Assembly (NCBI GenBank): GCA_013396655.1
Contig: WBMV01001915.1
Location: forward strand, 310,001 to 374,000
DNA: 64,000 bases
Direction: 5' to 3'
From: Campylorhamphus procurvoides
Lineage: Eukaryota > Chordata > Aves > Passeriformes > Dendrocolaptidae
The position numbers and the translations under genes were made by a program. Below, piece after piece: positions 41,501 to 54,600 of the stretch. Position 1 is the first letter of the stretch; each line of letters starts with the position of its first letter. The notes under the pieces are model-generated. The model was not told the DNA's origin. It worked only from the letters and a program-made list of their open reading frames with translations, and searched no databases.

Positions 41501-43348
41501 AGCCAGTTACAACTGGAAAGAAGTAAAGATTGTAAGGCACACAGCACTTTGCATGGGTTATGCATCAATCACACAGGAAGATAGGTGAGACAGCTTGAAC
41601 TGGGATTATTTCTAAAAGTAAAAAGTATTAGGTCTCAAAGACACATTCCCCAACACTGTGAATGTAGGCAGGCATTATCATTAAAAACCTTTTTTTCATT
41701 AAAGAGGCCCAGAACAGTGAGAACAAATTTTAAAAATAGTTCAAACATAATGTTCTTTTTTTATTTGTAACTGAATAAAATAGTTTAATCTCAAAAAAAG
41801 AGTAGAATATAAGTGCCTTAGTTCTGAGTCAAGAAAGACATCAAGAAAAATACATTTATTAGGAATAACTTTGGCACAATTATAAATGAACTCTTATTAT
41901 AAAGATTCAAAATACATTTTAGCTTTATCTGTAAGACTACACTCTTTACTTACCCATATTTTTCAGCTGAACCATTGACTACATGATCTGCCCATGAACT
42001 TGCACCATTGTACCACCTTTACAATGCAGTTAAAATAAAGAAATGTTATAAAGAAACAAATGTATTATTAATAGCACTCTAATTTATATGACATGACCAC
42101 TTCTCAATAAAATGGGAAAGTTTCCAAATATTTCCAAATAACTTTGTACATTTCATATTTTCTCACAGGTATGAAGAAAAACATCCTTTTCAAAGCTAAA
42201 CACCAAGAAAATTATGGGGGTTTTGCCTGATATAATTACTAAATTTCATGTCTAGTTTTTTTTTCAGCAGTTTAGCCATGAATTTCCATTCCATAGAGAC
42301 TAATTGAGCCCTTATTTTTTCACACATAAAAGTGTTCATGTTTTCAATGGCTACTGAATTTGTGAAATAGTTAAAAAGGAATTGTGGAGATGCAACATTA
42401 GCAAAAATAACATTATACACATCAATAGTTTAAAATATTGCTTTTAACTTCAAATACATACATTTTTCAATTTTTTTTTGATAGGGCAGTTGGCTTTTTT
42501 ATAGTTATTTAAGAAGCAGAAGAAAACTCACTTCAATCAGATCAAACAATGAAAACTAATTAAATTTTGTACTTATATTGTTCTTCCATGTACTGAACAT
42601 GGGCTAACTAAACACTTGCACCATCATTCCAGCAAATTAGTTGAAGACAACATAAAACACTTGTAGAAGTATTTTATCTTAAGCAGAGCCATTGAAAAAG
42701 GAAATAATGGGACAAAAAAAAGCCGCCTTAAGAAATCAGGTGATAAACTGCTTACTCCGTTTTCCTCCATTACTCCAGGATATTAAAAATAGATACAAAT
42801 CAACTGGCATTTGGTTAGGGAGTTTCAACTGGATTGCTGGAGTTCTGTACTTTCAGGATCTTGTTAGTGTAAAGCCTTGGAGCTTCTGTGGTCTCACTAT
42901 TCAAATATTTTCACATGACAGTGAGTGAGAAGCAAGGCAGGGGTTCTCAGAAAACATCAAGGGACCACTGTATTATACAACAATATATCCTTCATATGTA
43001 CTGAAAATCCTAACCAAAGACAGCAGGATGAATGTTTTACTGACTTTCAGACACTGATCCGAGAGTTATCATGAATCAATTCCTGGGAATCACAGCAGTA
43101 TTTTTTGCATGACTCCATTCAAACCTCTCAAGTTCAGAATCTGAGACTTTACAATATCTTTACAAACTTAATAACCCCACATCTCCTGGTCATTGTGTTG
43201 AGGGGAAAAAACGTGAAAATATGTGAATGTCAATCACCTGCCCTTGTTTCTGCTCTGTCAAATTGGATGGTAAGGGGAATGGCTTCTTTTTTTTTCTTTT
43301 TTTCCACATGGTAAGTAGACAGATCAATGACTGAGTGAAATTCACTCT

Positions 43349-43405
43349 AGTTTAATCTAAATTAGTTTTAGATTAGATTTAGATTTAGTTCAATCTAAAT
43401 TAGAA
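43349..43405. repeat. Imperfect taaatctaaa-type tandem/inverted repeat
   Basis: The motif tt(t/c)aatctaaattag appears at 43351 and 43389, with ttagattagatttagattta between them. The stretch can therefore pair with itself imperfectly, and it probably arose by local slippage. Confidence 0.75.
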
Positions 43406-44870
43406 TACAGATGAAGAATGACAAGTATATCTTTACACTCTCCCTGATCATCCATATCCTCAAAACTGAAGCCAGTCTCTCCAGTTAAGCAGTATTTTAA
43501 GTAAGATTTTTTTAAAAGTACTTTATTGCAGACACCATAAACACATGATTTTAAAATTGCAGTGCACTTTATTTTTTCTTAAATATGACTGTATTTATTC
43601 ATAGTAATCAAATAAACCCAAGATTTCTTGCTATTTGGAAATAAGTCCTGCTTTATCTGCTCCCATTCTGTAGACAAAAATCATCCATTGACTTAAAAAT
43701 GGTCAGAGAAATACAAGACATCTAATTGTTCAAAGGGAGAGGAACTCTGGTTTGGTCCTTTCTCCAGATTTCCTTCTTTTCAGACTTTGCCTAGCTCTTT
43801 AAACATGAAAGTTGTTATCAAATAACTATTTCCAGAGACATTCTAAAACTTTTCGGATTACATGTCAGATTTGAGTTATATTTCCTGTGGTACCATTATA
43901 TGCATATCAAAATTTAGGAAGAACAACAATACTTTGGGCCCTAGCACAACGAGAACACAAAATCAGTTTGAAGGCATTTGATCAGTCCTTTTTCAAGTCA
44001 ATGTGGGCAGCATGTTGAAAGCTGAGCACGTTCTTAAGTGACTCAGGTTATTGAAAGAATGAAATTGAGGATTCTAAATTGTCCTATAATCACTCCTAGT
44101 GACTGAAAGTGTTAGCCAGTAGAATTGTGGTGCAGTTAAGAGAAAAAACCTTCAGTCATACCGAAGCTCCTCTGTATTATTCAGTTTTCCTCCCACATCT
44201 AATGAATAAAAATTTTTCAAGTTAAGAACTATGCTTAAAAAACTCCAAAGTCAGTTTGGAGGCCTAAAAGAAAATGAGGTACTTAAAACTATGGAAATTA
44301 GTTGTTCTGTATTTAGAGAAATATGACATAAAATGCACTGTAAATTTAAATATCATTAGTGTAGGCCAATTAGAAATTTTAGACCACGTTTCATGAAAAA
44401 TTTATTACTCAGCTTAATGTATTTTTACTATATAAATTAAAATACCTTTCAGGAGTATAGGCTGTGTCATCATAATATGAATTAGGCACTCTTCTCTCCT
44501 GCCTAGTCCTCCTGAATATGGAATAAACAGCACAGATATTTCAGACATTTTAAAGTGTCATCTTTCATTATGTTTTCCCTCACTCTATTATTAAAATGTG
44601 ATGAAGATAGAACACATTTATTGACAGTTCAGGAATATATTCTGAACACATATTTTCTTATGTATGTGTTGATTTCATACTTCTACTTTCAAATTATATT
44701 CAGAAATAATTAACAACATATTAAGAACACTTGAACAATGCACACATATTGTATAGGAGTAAAACATTGCATTGATAGGAAATTAGTACTTGAGCAACTG
44801 AGAAATTTCACCAAAAATAGGACATGTATGTTAGAAAATTTCTGACTGGTAAAATGGAAGTCAGGAAAAG

Positions 44871-44886
44871 AAAAAAAAAAAAAAAA
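44871..44886. repeat. Poly-A run (16)
   Basis: An uninterrupted 16-base A homopolymer lies after a purine-rich lead. No retrocopy body was recognised next to it. Confidence 0.9.
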
Positions 44887-47800
44887 GGAAGCAAAATCTT
44901 GTTTCTTTAAGTGAAACAACAGAAATGCTACCTGAAGTAAACCTCACATCCTTCACAAAAGATACAAACCAGCTTATACTGATTTACAAACACTAACCAC
45001 AAAGGCTAAAAGTGGAAAAAACAAATAGCTCATAGTGCGATGTTCTTTCTGACTAAGGTGAGGTCTGAGACAGGTAAGTTGAGAAAGAATGTCATATAGT
45101 GAGGTTTTTGGCAGATTTTTATTTAGAATGAATGGCTAATATTTAAATTTTTAAAATATAATGATAAGAATCTTGAAAACATTACTCTGTCATTGAGACC
45201 ATGTGTATGTCAACCAATTTAAAATGGGTGACTGTCACACCATGAACTAGCGTGTACAACCCTATAGGATTCTGAATTGGGGGATATAAATAGAAGCATA
45301 AGTAAAACTCAACATGTCCAGCCATAATATCTTGTGTATGTTCAATCTGAGTATCTGCAACAGTGTGAACTGATACCAGGCGGTGCTACCATGCTGAATA
45401 TCACATTAAAGAGTCATGGAATTTTGGAATGGAGTACTGAGCAGCAGGATGTTCTTGAGAAAACCCCAGGTCCAAAGGGCACTGAAGTCATCAAAGATGC
45501 ATATGTGCCCACAGCCTTCCTTAGGCATGTGCTGGAAAAAATATCTTGTCAATGCTGCCTTCATTATTTTTCAGAGGGAAAGAAGTGAACTTCTTCAAAA
45601 GGGGCGAACCATCAGAAAGACAAAATGATGGATGCCATAGGCTAAGAATAACCTCAGAAATTAAGGATTTTGATAATTTAAATGTGTCCTAGAACTAATG
45701 AACTAAAGACTATCATATCTGATAAACAATAACTGAAACAAACTTCAGTAGAGAAAAGATGAAAAAGAACCTAGTAGTCACTCTGGGAAAAAAAAATAAA
45801 AGATGTTAGAAGAGATCCCAAGACTTAATGGGCTGGCTGTGAATGACCACAAGATAAGCAATGAAAGGAGCCATGAATAACAAAGAAGGCAAGTAATTTT
45901 GACTAACGTATCTATTTGATATATTTGCCTGTAGGACACCAACACTGGTGGATTCATAGGGACATAAGATGGAAAACTGTGCCCCAGATAAGAGACTCTT
46001 CCCTGAATGCTGGACTGTATGGAACAATGTTTGCTATTTTACTGAACAGTGGAAACTATAATGTTATTTCGTATACTTAATAAAGTGAAAGGAAAAGATG
46101 TTGTTGCTAGATGTCTAACACCACTGATGTCATAGGTTTTTGGTCAAAATCAGCCACAATTGATTAAGTAGATGGAACTAAGAAGGCAGGAATAACACCT
46201 TGACCTACAAAATAATGTATTTTAGAGTAAGCATTGAACTGGGAAAAAGTGTAAAGATAAAAGATTAAACATTGTTTAAAAGGTAAATTTTCATTTATTT
46301 CCAATAAAAGTAAGGAAGAGAAAACCAGAGTTTTTCAATATATGATGGGAAACTGCATAAAGATTATGCTACAAATGCTCCTTAAATTGCTGAATATGGA
46401 AAGACAAAAAGGATGAAAAAGTAGGAAATATGATTGCGGCTATGGAGTGCTCAAAGGAGTCTCATAAGATGACTCAAATAACTTGAATACCAATATTACC
46501 TACAGGCAGCTTGGATTCAACAGAATCATGGAATCCAGGATCAGTTTCTGGGCCCAAGGAATCTCAAGATACTGTTCTAACAGTGAGCTCAAAATATTCC
46601 ACTTCACGTGGGATTTTCCTTTCTGATCTCAGGAAGAATTAGCTTTAATAGCCTTCTGTTCAATAAAGCCCTGGAAAAGATTTACTTCATCTCTCTGCTT
46701 AAATCCCAGCTTTTTCATATTTATGCAGTACTGTAATTTTTGACCTTTATTCTCATAGATTTTACTTTATTTTTGAGAGATTAATTTCTGTAAGAAAAAA
46801 AAATTTACAAATCAAGATCCTCAAAGTAAGACAATTTGAGAATAGCTCCAACTTTCAGTAATATCTGAACAGTCACAGACATAACCAACAATCTGAAACA
46901 GGTCCAGATAAACTAGTGCAAATATGAGTACATATCTAAGGCAAAAAATTTATATAAAATTAATTATTGAAATAGTATACATACGAGCCCATATCATATC
47001 CTTTCAGAAAACAAACCAAAGATCCTTATCAAAGTTTCTACATGTGGACTGAACTATTTATACACTTTATATGAGGTTTCATGTAAAACAGCATCATTTC
47101 AAAACAAATGTTTGATTAGGTTCTAAACTTTATAATGTCTACTATACTATAGCTGTGGAGACTTTTAAAAAAGCAGTATTTCTTTGGAAGGAATTTTCAG
47201 ATCTATTTCTGTTTCTGCATCCAAAAGTAATTTTTCATTTACTAAAAATATGATCTGAATCCAGAGCGAATGTCTCCGAGGAACTCATATCAAGAGGGCA
47301 ACAATGAAGTTAATATATCAGGAGTTCTTTACTTCTTGCTTTGGAAATTTTACATGTCCCCTCTTGTAAAACAACACTCATATCAACCTGTTCAACTCAT
47401 ATCATATCTGTTCTGAAGCCACCACTTCCTTTTTATTGGTTCATAGTTTATCAGATTGATAACCTTATTTCTATTCACTGACAACTATGTAGAACTTTTC
47501 CTGGTTTGCAATATTTCTGAAAATAGTTTAATCACAGGACTACACCACCATCTTCTAAAAGCCACTGTATTTCAAGTGGATAATTATTTCACAGAAATTG
47601 TTATGGGCTCAACTTCTCTCTGTCTGTTTATTTCATGCATAAATAGGAACTATGATGTTCACACAGGTATTGTGAATGTACACAAGTACTCCTAAATTAC
47701 AGAATATGCAGTATACAAATATATACAGCATAAGCTTACATAAGCATAAACTTTCATTTTTCACTCTATTTTTCAGTTAAGCAAAGTATGAGAATTCAGA

Positions 47801-48168
47801 AAGACACTATTTCTGTGTACTTTAAAGCAGATAGGCTTTTCCTTATTATTTCAAAGAGAATAATAAATGCTATAAGCACTTGGGAAAATTCCAGCAAAAA
47901 TAAGAGTTATAAAAGACACAGACATATAATATCCATATAACCTAATTTACAAAACTGGCTTCTGTAAAGCTATTCATCATCCCTTGGGATTTATCCACAG
48001 CCCTGAGTAGTCAGTTTTAGATGCATACATACTCAGAGTGTTATAAAACATCTTCACTGTACGTGTTTATCACTTAAAACATAGAGTACATTCTCGGTGG
48101 GGAAATGGAAATCAAACACGGCACTGTCAATGTGGCAGAGCTAACGATATACTCCACATCAATTGTAC

Positions 48169-48276
48169 CTCTCAAGATCATAGTAAGCACCCTCAGAGTA
48201 GGTACGGCACATCTTACGGGAGCGGAGTAATCTGATTGCATCTTCACAAAAGAGAGGGTACATTGTGTGATCCTGG
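48169..48276 (-). CDS. RIMS2: RIMS2 probable cassette exon (108 nt, 36 residues)
   Basis: After a weak acceptor (cctattatgttttggcag) the minus strand is open in the phase set by the 66-nt exon. It encodes QDHTMYPLFCEDAIRLLRSR followed by KMCRTYSEGAYYDLE, then a split Arg/Ser codon at donor AG|gtacaa. The open frame, the matching split-codon phase at both ends and the length divisible by three support a real exon. Unlike the Arg/Ser/Pro-rich flanks it has a hydrophobic stretch (MYPLF) and two Cys. I do not confidently recall this peptide from mammalian RIM2; a loosely comparable acidic-hydrophobic alternative segment exists in RIMS1. Alternative acceptors inside the exon give a stop codon or a different end phase. 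It could be an alternative exon of limited use. Confidence 0.78.
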
Positions 48277-48890
48277 CTGCCAAAACATAATAGGTGAACA
48301 CAATGAAAAGTAACAAAAAGATGAAATGAGGAGACAAAACAACATGACAAGCAAGCAATGTCAGCAACAGAACAAAACACTGGAATAAAACACAACTGGA
48401 ACTTTGGTGAATTTTGCAAAATTTCTTTTAAAAATTAGAATATTTTTGGAGCTATAAGAGCTATGAGACTATGAGAGAGGCATCACACTCCAGTCTTATC
48501 ATGTTTAACACAGACATACACATATGACATTCGTGTATGACACGTATGACATTTAATTGTTATTAAAATAACAATTTTAGCAGGTATTAGTGTTTGCTGA
48601 TTTTAATAATTTCATTTATTTTATAAAAGACATTAAAGTAATGTAAATAAAGCATCGTTTTCCTGCACCACTAATTATAGACTATTGGTAGTGAAATAAC
48701 ATTCAAGAGAAACATATGAAGAATGACCCAGTGTTTGTGTACACACTGTACTAAGAAAGCTAAAGCACTAACTCTACTCTTCTAAGTTTTCTACTGCTAG
48801 ACACAGACTAATGAAACCCAGAAGTGGACATGTAGGTACACAGAAGTACATGCATTACCCACACATAGTCACACAGAGGAAAACATATAC
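48277..48890 (-). other. RIMS2: RIMS2 intron between the two cassette exons (614 nt)
   Basis: This is the shortest intron in the window. It carries the TGCATG motif near its 5' end, a (g/a)tatgaca triple repeat around 48.52-48.55 kb and a 10-bp-stem AT-rich inverted repeat at 48555-48576. Such a small intron between two cassettes makes joint inclusion likely. Confidence 0.85.
48849..48854 (-). promoter_or_regulatory. RBFOX-type intronic splicing motif (TGCATG)
   Basis: The minus-strand hexamer TGCATG lies at intron positions +37 to +42 after the donor of the 66-nt exon. RBFOX proteins bind (U)GCAUG, and sites shortly downstream of a cassette exon usually promote its inclusion in neurons and muscle. 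The placement fits, but a single hexamer can occur by chance. Confidence 0.5.
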
Positions 48891-48956
48891 CTGACATCTC
48901 TGTAATGGTGATCTGTGGAGTGGGTGTACCGGGAACGAGGTAAAGTAACATAATGA
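48891..48956 (-). CDS. RIMS2: RIMS2 probable cassette exon (66 nt, 22 residues)
   Basis: The minus strand shows a polypyrimidine tract and acceptor (ctttctgccatcaactcag), 66 nt of open frame, and a rather weak donor AG|gtatat. Joined in frame to the preceding exon it reads SHYVTLPRSRYTHSTDHHY then RDV, with an Arg or Ser codon split at the donor. This resembles the alternative S-H-x-x-TLPRSR-type insert of mammalian RIM2 long isoforms, and RIMS1 has a related LMLPRAKR-type insert; both comparisons are from memory. The length is divisible by three with equal phases, and the exon is isolated from its constitutive neighbours. It is therefore probably regulated and neuron-specific. An RBFOX-type motif lies 37 nt past the donor. 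Its inclusion pattern is inferred, not seen. Confidence 0.88.
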
Positions 48957-51320
48957 CTGAGTTGATGGCAGAAAGAAAAACACACATATGAGACAATGAG
49001 ATGAGAAGCAATGATACACACCACAAAACTGAAAACATTGAAATCTGAGAACACAGGAGCTACAAAAGTATAGTTTGAGCACTGAACTTTTTAACAAAAT
49101 AATATGATATACAGTTCTAAAGATAAAATTATCTAGATGATTCACACATTTATTCTGAGAAGCCAGTGGGAGACTATGGATCAAGCAGATAGCTAAAATT
49201 TGGGATTTTCTACAGTATTTCAGATAAGAAGAAAAGATACATAAATCTCTCTCTGAAAGTAACTCAGGAAGTCAGATTGCTTGTTCCCTTGTCTGAAGGC
49301 AGTTATAACTTTAGTATGAATAATATCTTTGGAAGAGGTTTGCCTGGCCTCTGAAAGGCTACCACTGTAGGAAAATCTGTCCCCACATAGATAGCTCCCG
49401 AGCTTTCCCATTTCTACATGTAAGTTCTCCTAATACTGATCAGATCACAATAAAAGGTGAGTTTACATGAAAGCCTTTCATTATTTAAATAAGCAGTGAA
49501 GAGATATAACACCAATAACAGGATAAGCAAGAAAAAACTCCACTACTGCATGCATTTAAAAATAATAAACCCAAGGTATTTATATTTTATTTATATTTTG
49601 AAAATGTCTAGATTTATATACTTTAAATATATTTGTTACAGTACGAGATATTTTCCAATTACCAAAACTAGAAGAATGTTATTTTAATATAAATAGATGC
49701 ACACAATGCAGGTAAAAGGGTTCGGAAAATAGAGTTGTTTAGCACTAATAAGGATTTATTGGAATGCAAAGTCCCTGGTCTACAGCTGCACTGTAGTTGG
49801 GGTATTTCAAAGGAATCTAATCACAACAGTCCACATTGGAAATGTAAACTGATTTCACAAGAAACATAGAAAACCTCATGTTTATGCTTAATTTTTATTT
49901 CTCATACCTTAATTTGCATATAATTAATGATTTTCTAGTAATGAAAGACATTGCTAGAGGGAGCTATATTACCTACACTTTCCATATTTGTCTCTTTGCA
50001 TGAGAATAAAATGTACCATCAGCCACATGTAAATATGCCTTATAAGCATATTAGGTCAATTATATATAGCACAAGAGATCTTTGTGTTCACTTCTTGTTA
50101 AATGAATACAAAACCAGAGTCACCACTATAAAACACTTCCAACTTGAGTCCCTAGTTATGTGATTTAAACTTTGCAGTTTGTTACAAGAATGAGAAGCCA
50201 TACACAATCCAGCAAGGACAAATTTGGCATAGTACACTGAAAATTTGAAAGACTACCAATTAAGAAAATAATCACAGAGCTTACACGGCAGGCTGAAAAG
50301 AACTAATGCACAGACCTAAGTACCAAAAGCAGTCTACCCATAACAGCCTGGCAGTCAGCATCTTGCCAAGTAACATGAAAAATAATTTCACCATGTTCTT
50401 AAAATTTGCTTTAGAATATATGCACACCCACAGGAAGAAAAATCAAGTAAAAATGTAGGAGTCTATCCCACAACAGCTGTGATATGTAAGATGGTGGAGA
50501 ACAACTGAATACCAGCTTATTCTTTCCACTCCATGGTGACATGCCTAGGCTACATCCATGTGAATATGCCTTTAAATAATTCAGATGCAATCCTGGAATT
50601 AACACCACAAGACTCTAGCAAATATTAAATTAGCATTAAGAAGCAATTAAGTGTTTCCAGATGGTAGATGGCACTTTTATTTTAACAATTCACTTTCACT
50701 TTTATCTTTCCAGTGAATTGTTGACAAGTTTCCTTGATAGTATTTCAAAGATATAAGACATCAATAAATACAATATATTCAACCATTTTTTAAAAAGCAA
50801 AGTTTTAAACAAAACTGGGACTTCAGGCAGAACATGTGTTGCAGAGCATGAATTTCATGGGAATGTAATTGCTATTTGCAAGTACATTATTTACTGTCTA
50901 TAAGAATGAAACCCCCAAACTGTTGTCTTCACTTACTTGTATATGAATGAAACACCATCGTTTAAGTTCTGCCCTAGGATTTCAATCCTAACTACTTTTC
51001 ATATCACCTCAAAACTATGTTACTTGCCCAAGATCTGGTAACAAATTTTGTCCTAATACTTTTAAAAACTCAGTACTCCAGTGTTCTTATCAAGTTCTGA
51101 GACTTTTCTTTGTGAGTGTCTGGCAGGCAGTTCAACTTTTCCTTGTTTTTACTTTTTTTTTAGAATTCAATTCAGGTTTTCAGAGTATGCTGGCATTTGG
51201 AGACAACCACTTATACAGTTTAATATACAATAACTTTTAATGAGTTTAAAATATGCTTCCTCATTCCCCAGAACTCTGCTTGTCTATACAGAGTTGTTGC
51301 TACTAAGCCTTAATCTAATA

Positions 51321-51640
51321 ATAGAATCATTAAGGTTGGAGAAGACCTCCAAGATCATTAAGTCCAACCTTTGTACAAATACCAGCATGGTCACTAAACT
51401 ACAGGGCAAAGTGCCATGTTTACTCATTTTCTGAATGCTTCCAGGGATGGTGACTCCATCACTTCTCTGGGTGCCTCCAGTGCTTAGCTACTCTTTTTAG
51501 TGCCTAGTACCCAACCCAAACCTCCTCAGCACAGCTTGAGGCCATTTCCCCTTGTCCTCTTACTAGCTGCCTGGGAGAAGCCAATGCCCCACCTCGTCCC
51601 AACCTCCTATCCAGTGGCTGTAGATAACAGATAATCACTC
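51321..51640 (-). mobile_element. CR1 LINE fragment, 3' end
   Basis: The plus strand reads 'atagaatcattaaggttgga', 'gaagacctccaagatcatta', 'agtccaacctttgt' and later 'ttgaggccatttccccttgt'. These are standard landmarks of an avian CR1 3' end in reverse orientation. It is 5'-truncated at about 51640, and substitutions suggest an older copy than a fresh insertion. It is unrelated to the host-gene exons. Confidence 0.92.
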
Positions 51641-54600
51641 GCTATAAAATATTCTTACAAGTACAGAAAAAAACCAAAAGATTATGTCTGTCTGACTCAA
51701 TTAATAAATATACAGTTTCATACATGAATTAACATGTCTGTGTCTGAAAATGGTTTCTATTGAAGGATTGTAATATTTTCCATAAAATGTGCATATTTCC
51801 CTATATGAAAGACAAATTGACTGACATGACACAGGTCAAAACATGATAGTGTTCACAGTATGAGGCAGCATATTTTCCTGTGTTTTAGGTATTTCAACAT
51901 GCAGAGTAAAATCCTTAAATACCATCTTTCTTAGTATCTAGCCAATAATCAACTGTTTCTTTATTATTAATACTTTATGCATTTAGGTTAAAATAAATTC
52001 TTTATGTTAACAACACAAAAAATGCCTATGTCTTACCTAATTCTCAGTGTTCAAAACTGCAGCATACACTACTTTTATCTGGCTGATACACAGCGAAAAA
52101 TGCTTAAATTCATAAAGTGTATCATAAGGTAGTAAAAACATAATGCTCCACAACACCTAAGTGAAATAGAATGTCAGTAATGTTCCAGATTTGCATCTAA
52201 ATAAATGTCCTTCAAGTTGTTAATAAAAATCATGATCTCATATGCATATGTAGATGGGAATATTTAGAAGACAATGGAGACATGGACAAAGTTTAGATTT
52301 GTCAGATTTTTAATATAACTAAAGAATTCCAAGATATCTTCTCTTTTTTTTAACCTTGATTTAGATTTCTAGCCTCTTACCACATATTCCTGACTTGCTA
52401 CATGACAGTTGATAGTTGATGGCAGCAGTACATCAAATGATAGCATGGCCACATGAATGTACTAACCTGCATTCTCACAGATCTGTGAAATATCACCTAT
52501 TTTGTTACTGATAGCATAGACAACTTGTAGCAACAACTCATTTTGCTTATATTAAAATAATGAAGGTGGTCTGATATGACAGCACTATAGGTTTGCAATA
52601 GTATTATTACTGTATACATATACACCCTGAATCCTATCCCCCACCCCTCTATCAGGTGTAAATAGCTTTACACTGTTCTGACAAGAAGAATCCACATATA
52701 TAGGCAAACAGATAATTTTCCCTTTTTTAAAGTGAATAGAAAATGAATTAAATTTTTCTGATATTGCTCACCCATTTGTCCTTTTCCTTACAGATTCATA
52801 ACAAATTCAGTGAACCATGAGGGTAAGAAAACAGAAATCAGTGATGCAGTAACAGGTTAGATTGCCTACTGGAACGACTTAGTATCGAGGAACAGACTTG
52901 ACATATGAGAACAGTCTCATGAGCACACTTGAACACACACACTCACACAGAGTGTCTCACTTGAACCACACGGAACACCCTTCTGTTCTTACTATACAAG
53001 GAGAGTTTAGCCTGTTCTCTACTGCTTGGGATATTTAATTCAATAGTAAAGAGGAGGGATTTAGAAGATAATCTATTGCCTTCAGTTTTCATCCTCTGTG
53101 AGCATTTGATTGACATTCCAGTTTCTCTGCTAGAGTGGAAAGTAGACTCCCAAGTATTTCTGTGGAAAGGATGAACTACTGGAGTGCTATTACACCCTGA
53201 AAATCTTGTGCTTAAATAATTCTGAATGCAAAACGAGACTTCCTTTTCAACGGCTAGAGCCTGCATGAATGAAATTCAGCTGACACAAGAAATTTCTCTC
53301 ATTCTATTACTGTTTATTCTGATAGTTTTTCTAGTGTATTATCTGATTGTAATTAAAGTACTATGTTGTATAATTGGCAACAGAATTATCCTCTATTTTT
53401 AGTAACACTCTTTTACACTTTTTCAACTGAAATAGCAAACTAAATATATGCCAAGTATAAAACTTGAAAATGTTAAAAAATAAATATAATTTTTTACTGG
53501 TATGAATTTGTCTTTAATCAAACTCTCCCAAATTTCTCAAGTTAAAATTTTCTGAATAGCTAGCAATGTGATAAAATGGGAATTAGCTTAATCAGACTGC
53601 AGAAAAAGAAACAGGTGGTTCTTTGGGTCAATTAGTTGGAAATTTAGGGGGGAAAGAGCCATTGACAGTGGTAGAAGGGGAAAGAGAGAGGGCTGATGTA
53701 TGAGATTTAGGAAAAGTACTGCAGTAAAGAATGAAATAAAAAGACTGTACCTGGGATCAAATTAGCTAGGAGGCTGAGCACAGGATTGTTCAATGGAAGA
53801 GGAGTCTAGAACTAATAAAAGGTGTGCTAATTTCCTAGTAGCATCTTATTCAACAATGGAAAGCAACTATTACAACTAGTTACTTTTTCCAAAGAAGTGA
53901 GTCCAGGGATATTGTCCTAAAAGTTTATATTCTCATCTCAATAAAACAGGAGTTAATGTGCTTTGTGTTAGAACGTTTTCCGCGTTGCCCTATAAACACC
54001 TGGCAGATGACACCTAAAAAGTATGTAAAAAATGTGAAGTCAAGCTCTTTACCTTTAGAAAATAGCAAATGCCATTCAAGAATAAAACATTGTTTATGTA
54101 ATTTGCCCTGCAACATTTCATAGAAAAGATTAACAGAATAGTTTTATTTATTAGTTTGGTATTTTTAAAGGAAAAAACAGATATTCTTTACTTATAAGCA
54201 TCAACATTTTTTTCCACAGATAATGGTATTGATGCTTTTTGCTACATCAATTGTATAGAATTTCCTAATCTTCTGTGATAGATGAAATCCTAGAAAAATT
54301 CCAATGGATTGCAACTGATAGTTTGAAGACTTTAGTTGAGAAACAATAGCAATTATCAGCAGAGAATTTGTGAGCTGACACACATTCAATCAAGAGGACT
54401 TTCAGTAAGTCAGAATCACATTATCACAGTGCTCCCCACACTGTATTTTAACTCCTTGCTACAAAGGGCATAACACTGAAGTCTTTTATCAGAACTGCAT
54501 TATTTTTAATAGGGGCATTTTACGTATGCATTTTATTCTGAGGAATGTGTCTCTGACTTTTTGTTGTTATTTTTGTTTAATTTGGCACAAAGGTTCTGAA

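Larger units (their letters stand above)
34000..48168 (-). other. RIMS2: RIMS2 intron (14,169 nt)
   Basis: This intron lies between the 108-nt cassette and the 180-nt exon. It holds A/C-rich and TA/CATA simple repeats near 38.4 kb, an imperfect TTTAGATT-type repeat near 43.35 kb, a 16-base poly-A at 44.87 kb, a GC-richer patch at about 38.59-38.79 kb and a possible LTR-like stretch at about 45.2-46.1 kb. The rest is unclassified AT-rich sequence without recognisable exons. Confidence 0.85.

Noticed and set aside
46521..46680. Sequence starting 'agaatcatggaatcc' considered as a CR1 end
   Set aside because: Only the first few bases resemble a CR1 terminus; the following bases lack the expected CR1 landmarks.
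48169..48241. Alternative acceptor within the 108-nt exon (after tgtgaag)
   Set aside because: Using it with the upstream split codon gives a stop (TAA) nine codons after the split codon, whereas the acceptor at 48277-48278 stays open and keeps phase at both ends.
52943..53266. 107-codon minus-strand frame
   Set aside because: It resembles no RIM exon, its composition is ordinary, and a CA-rich stretch lies at its low end. No flanking splice pattern consistent with the gene phase was seen.
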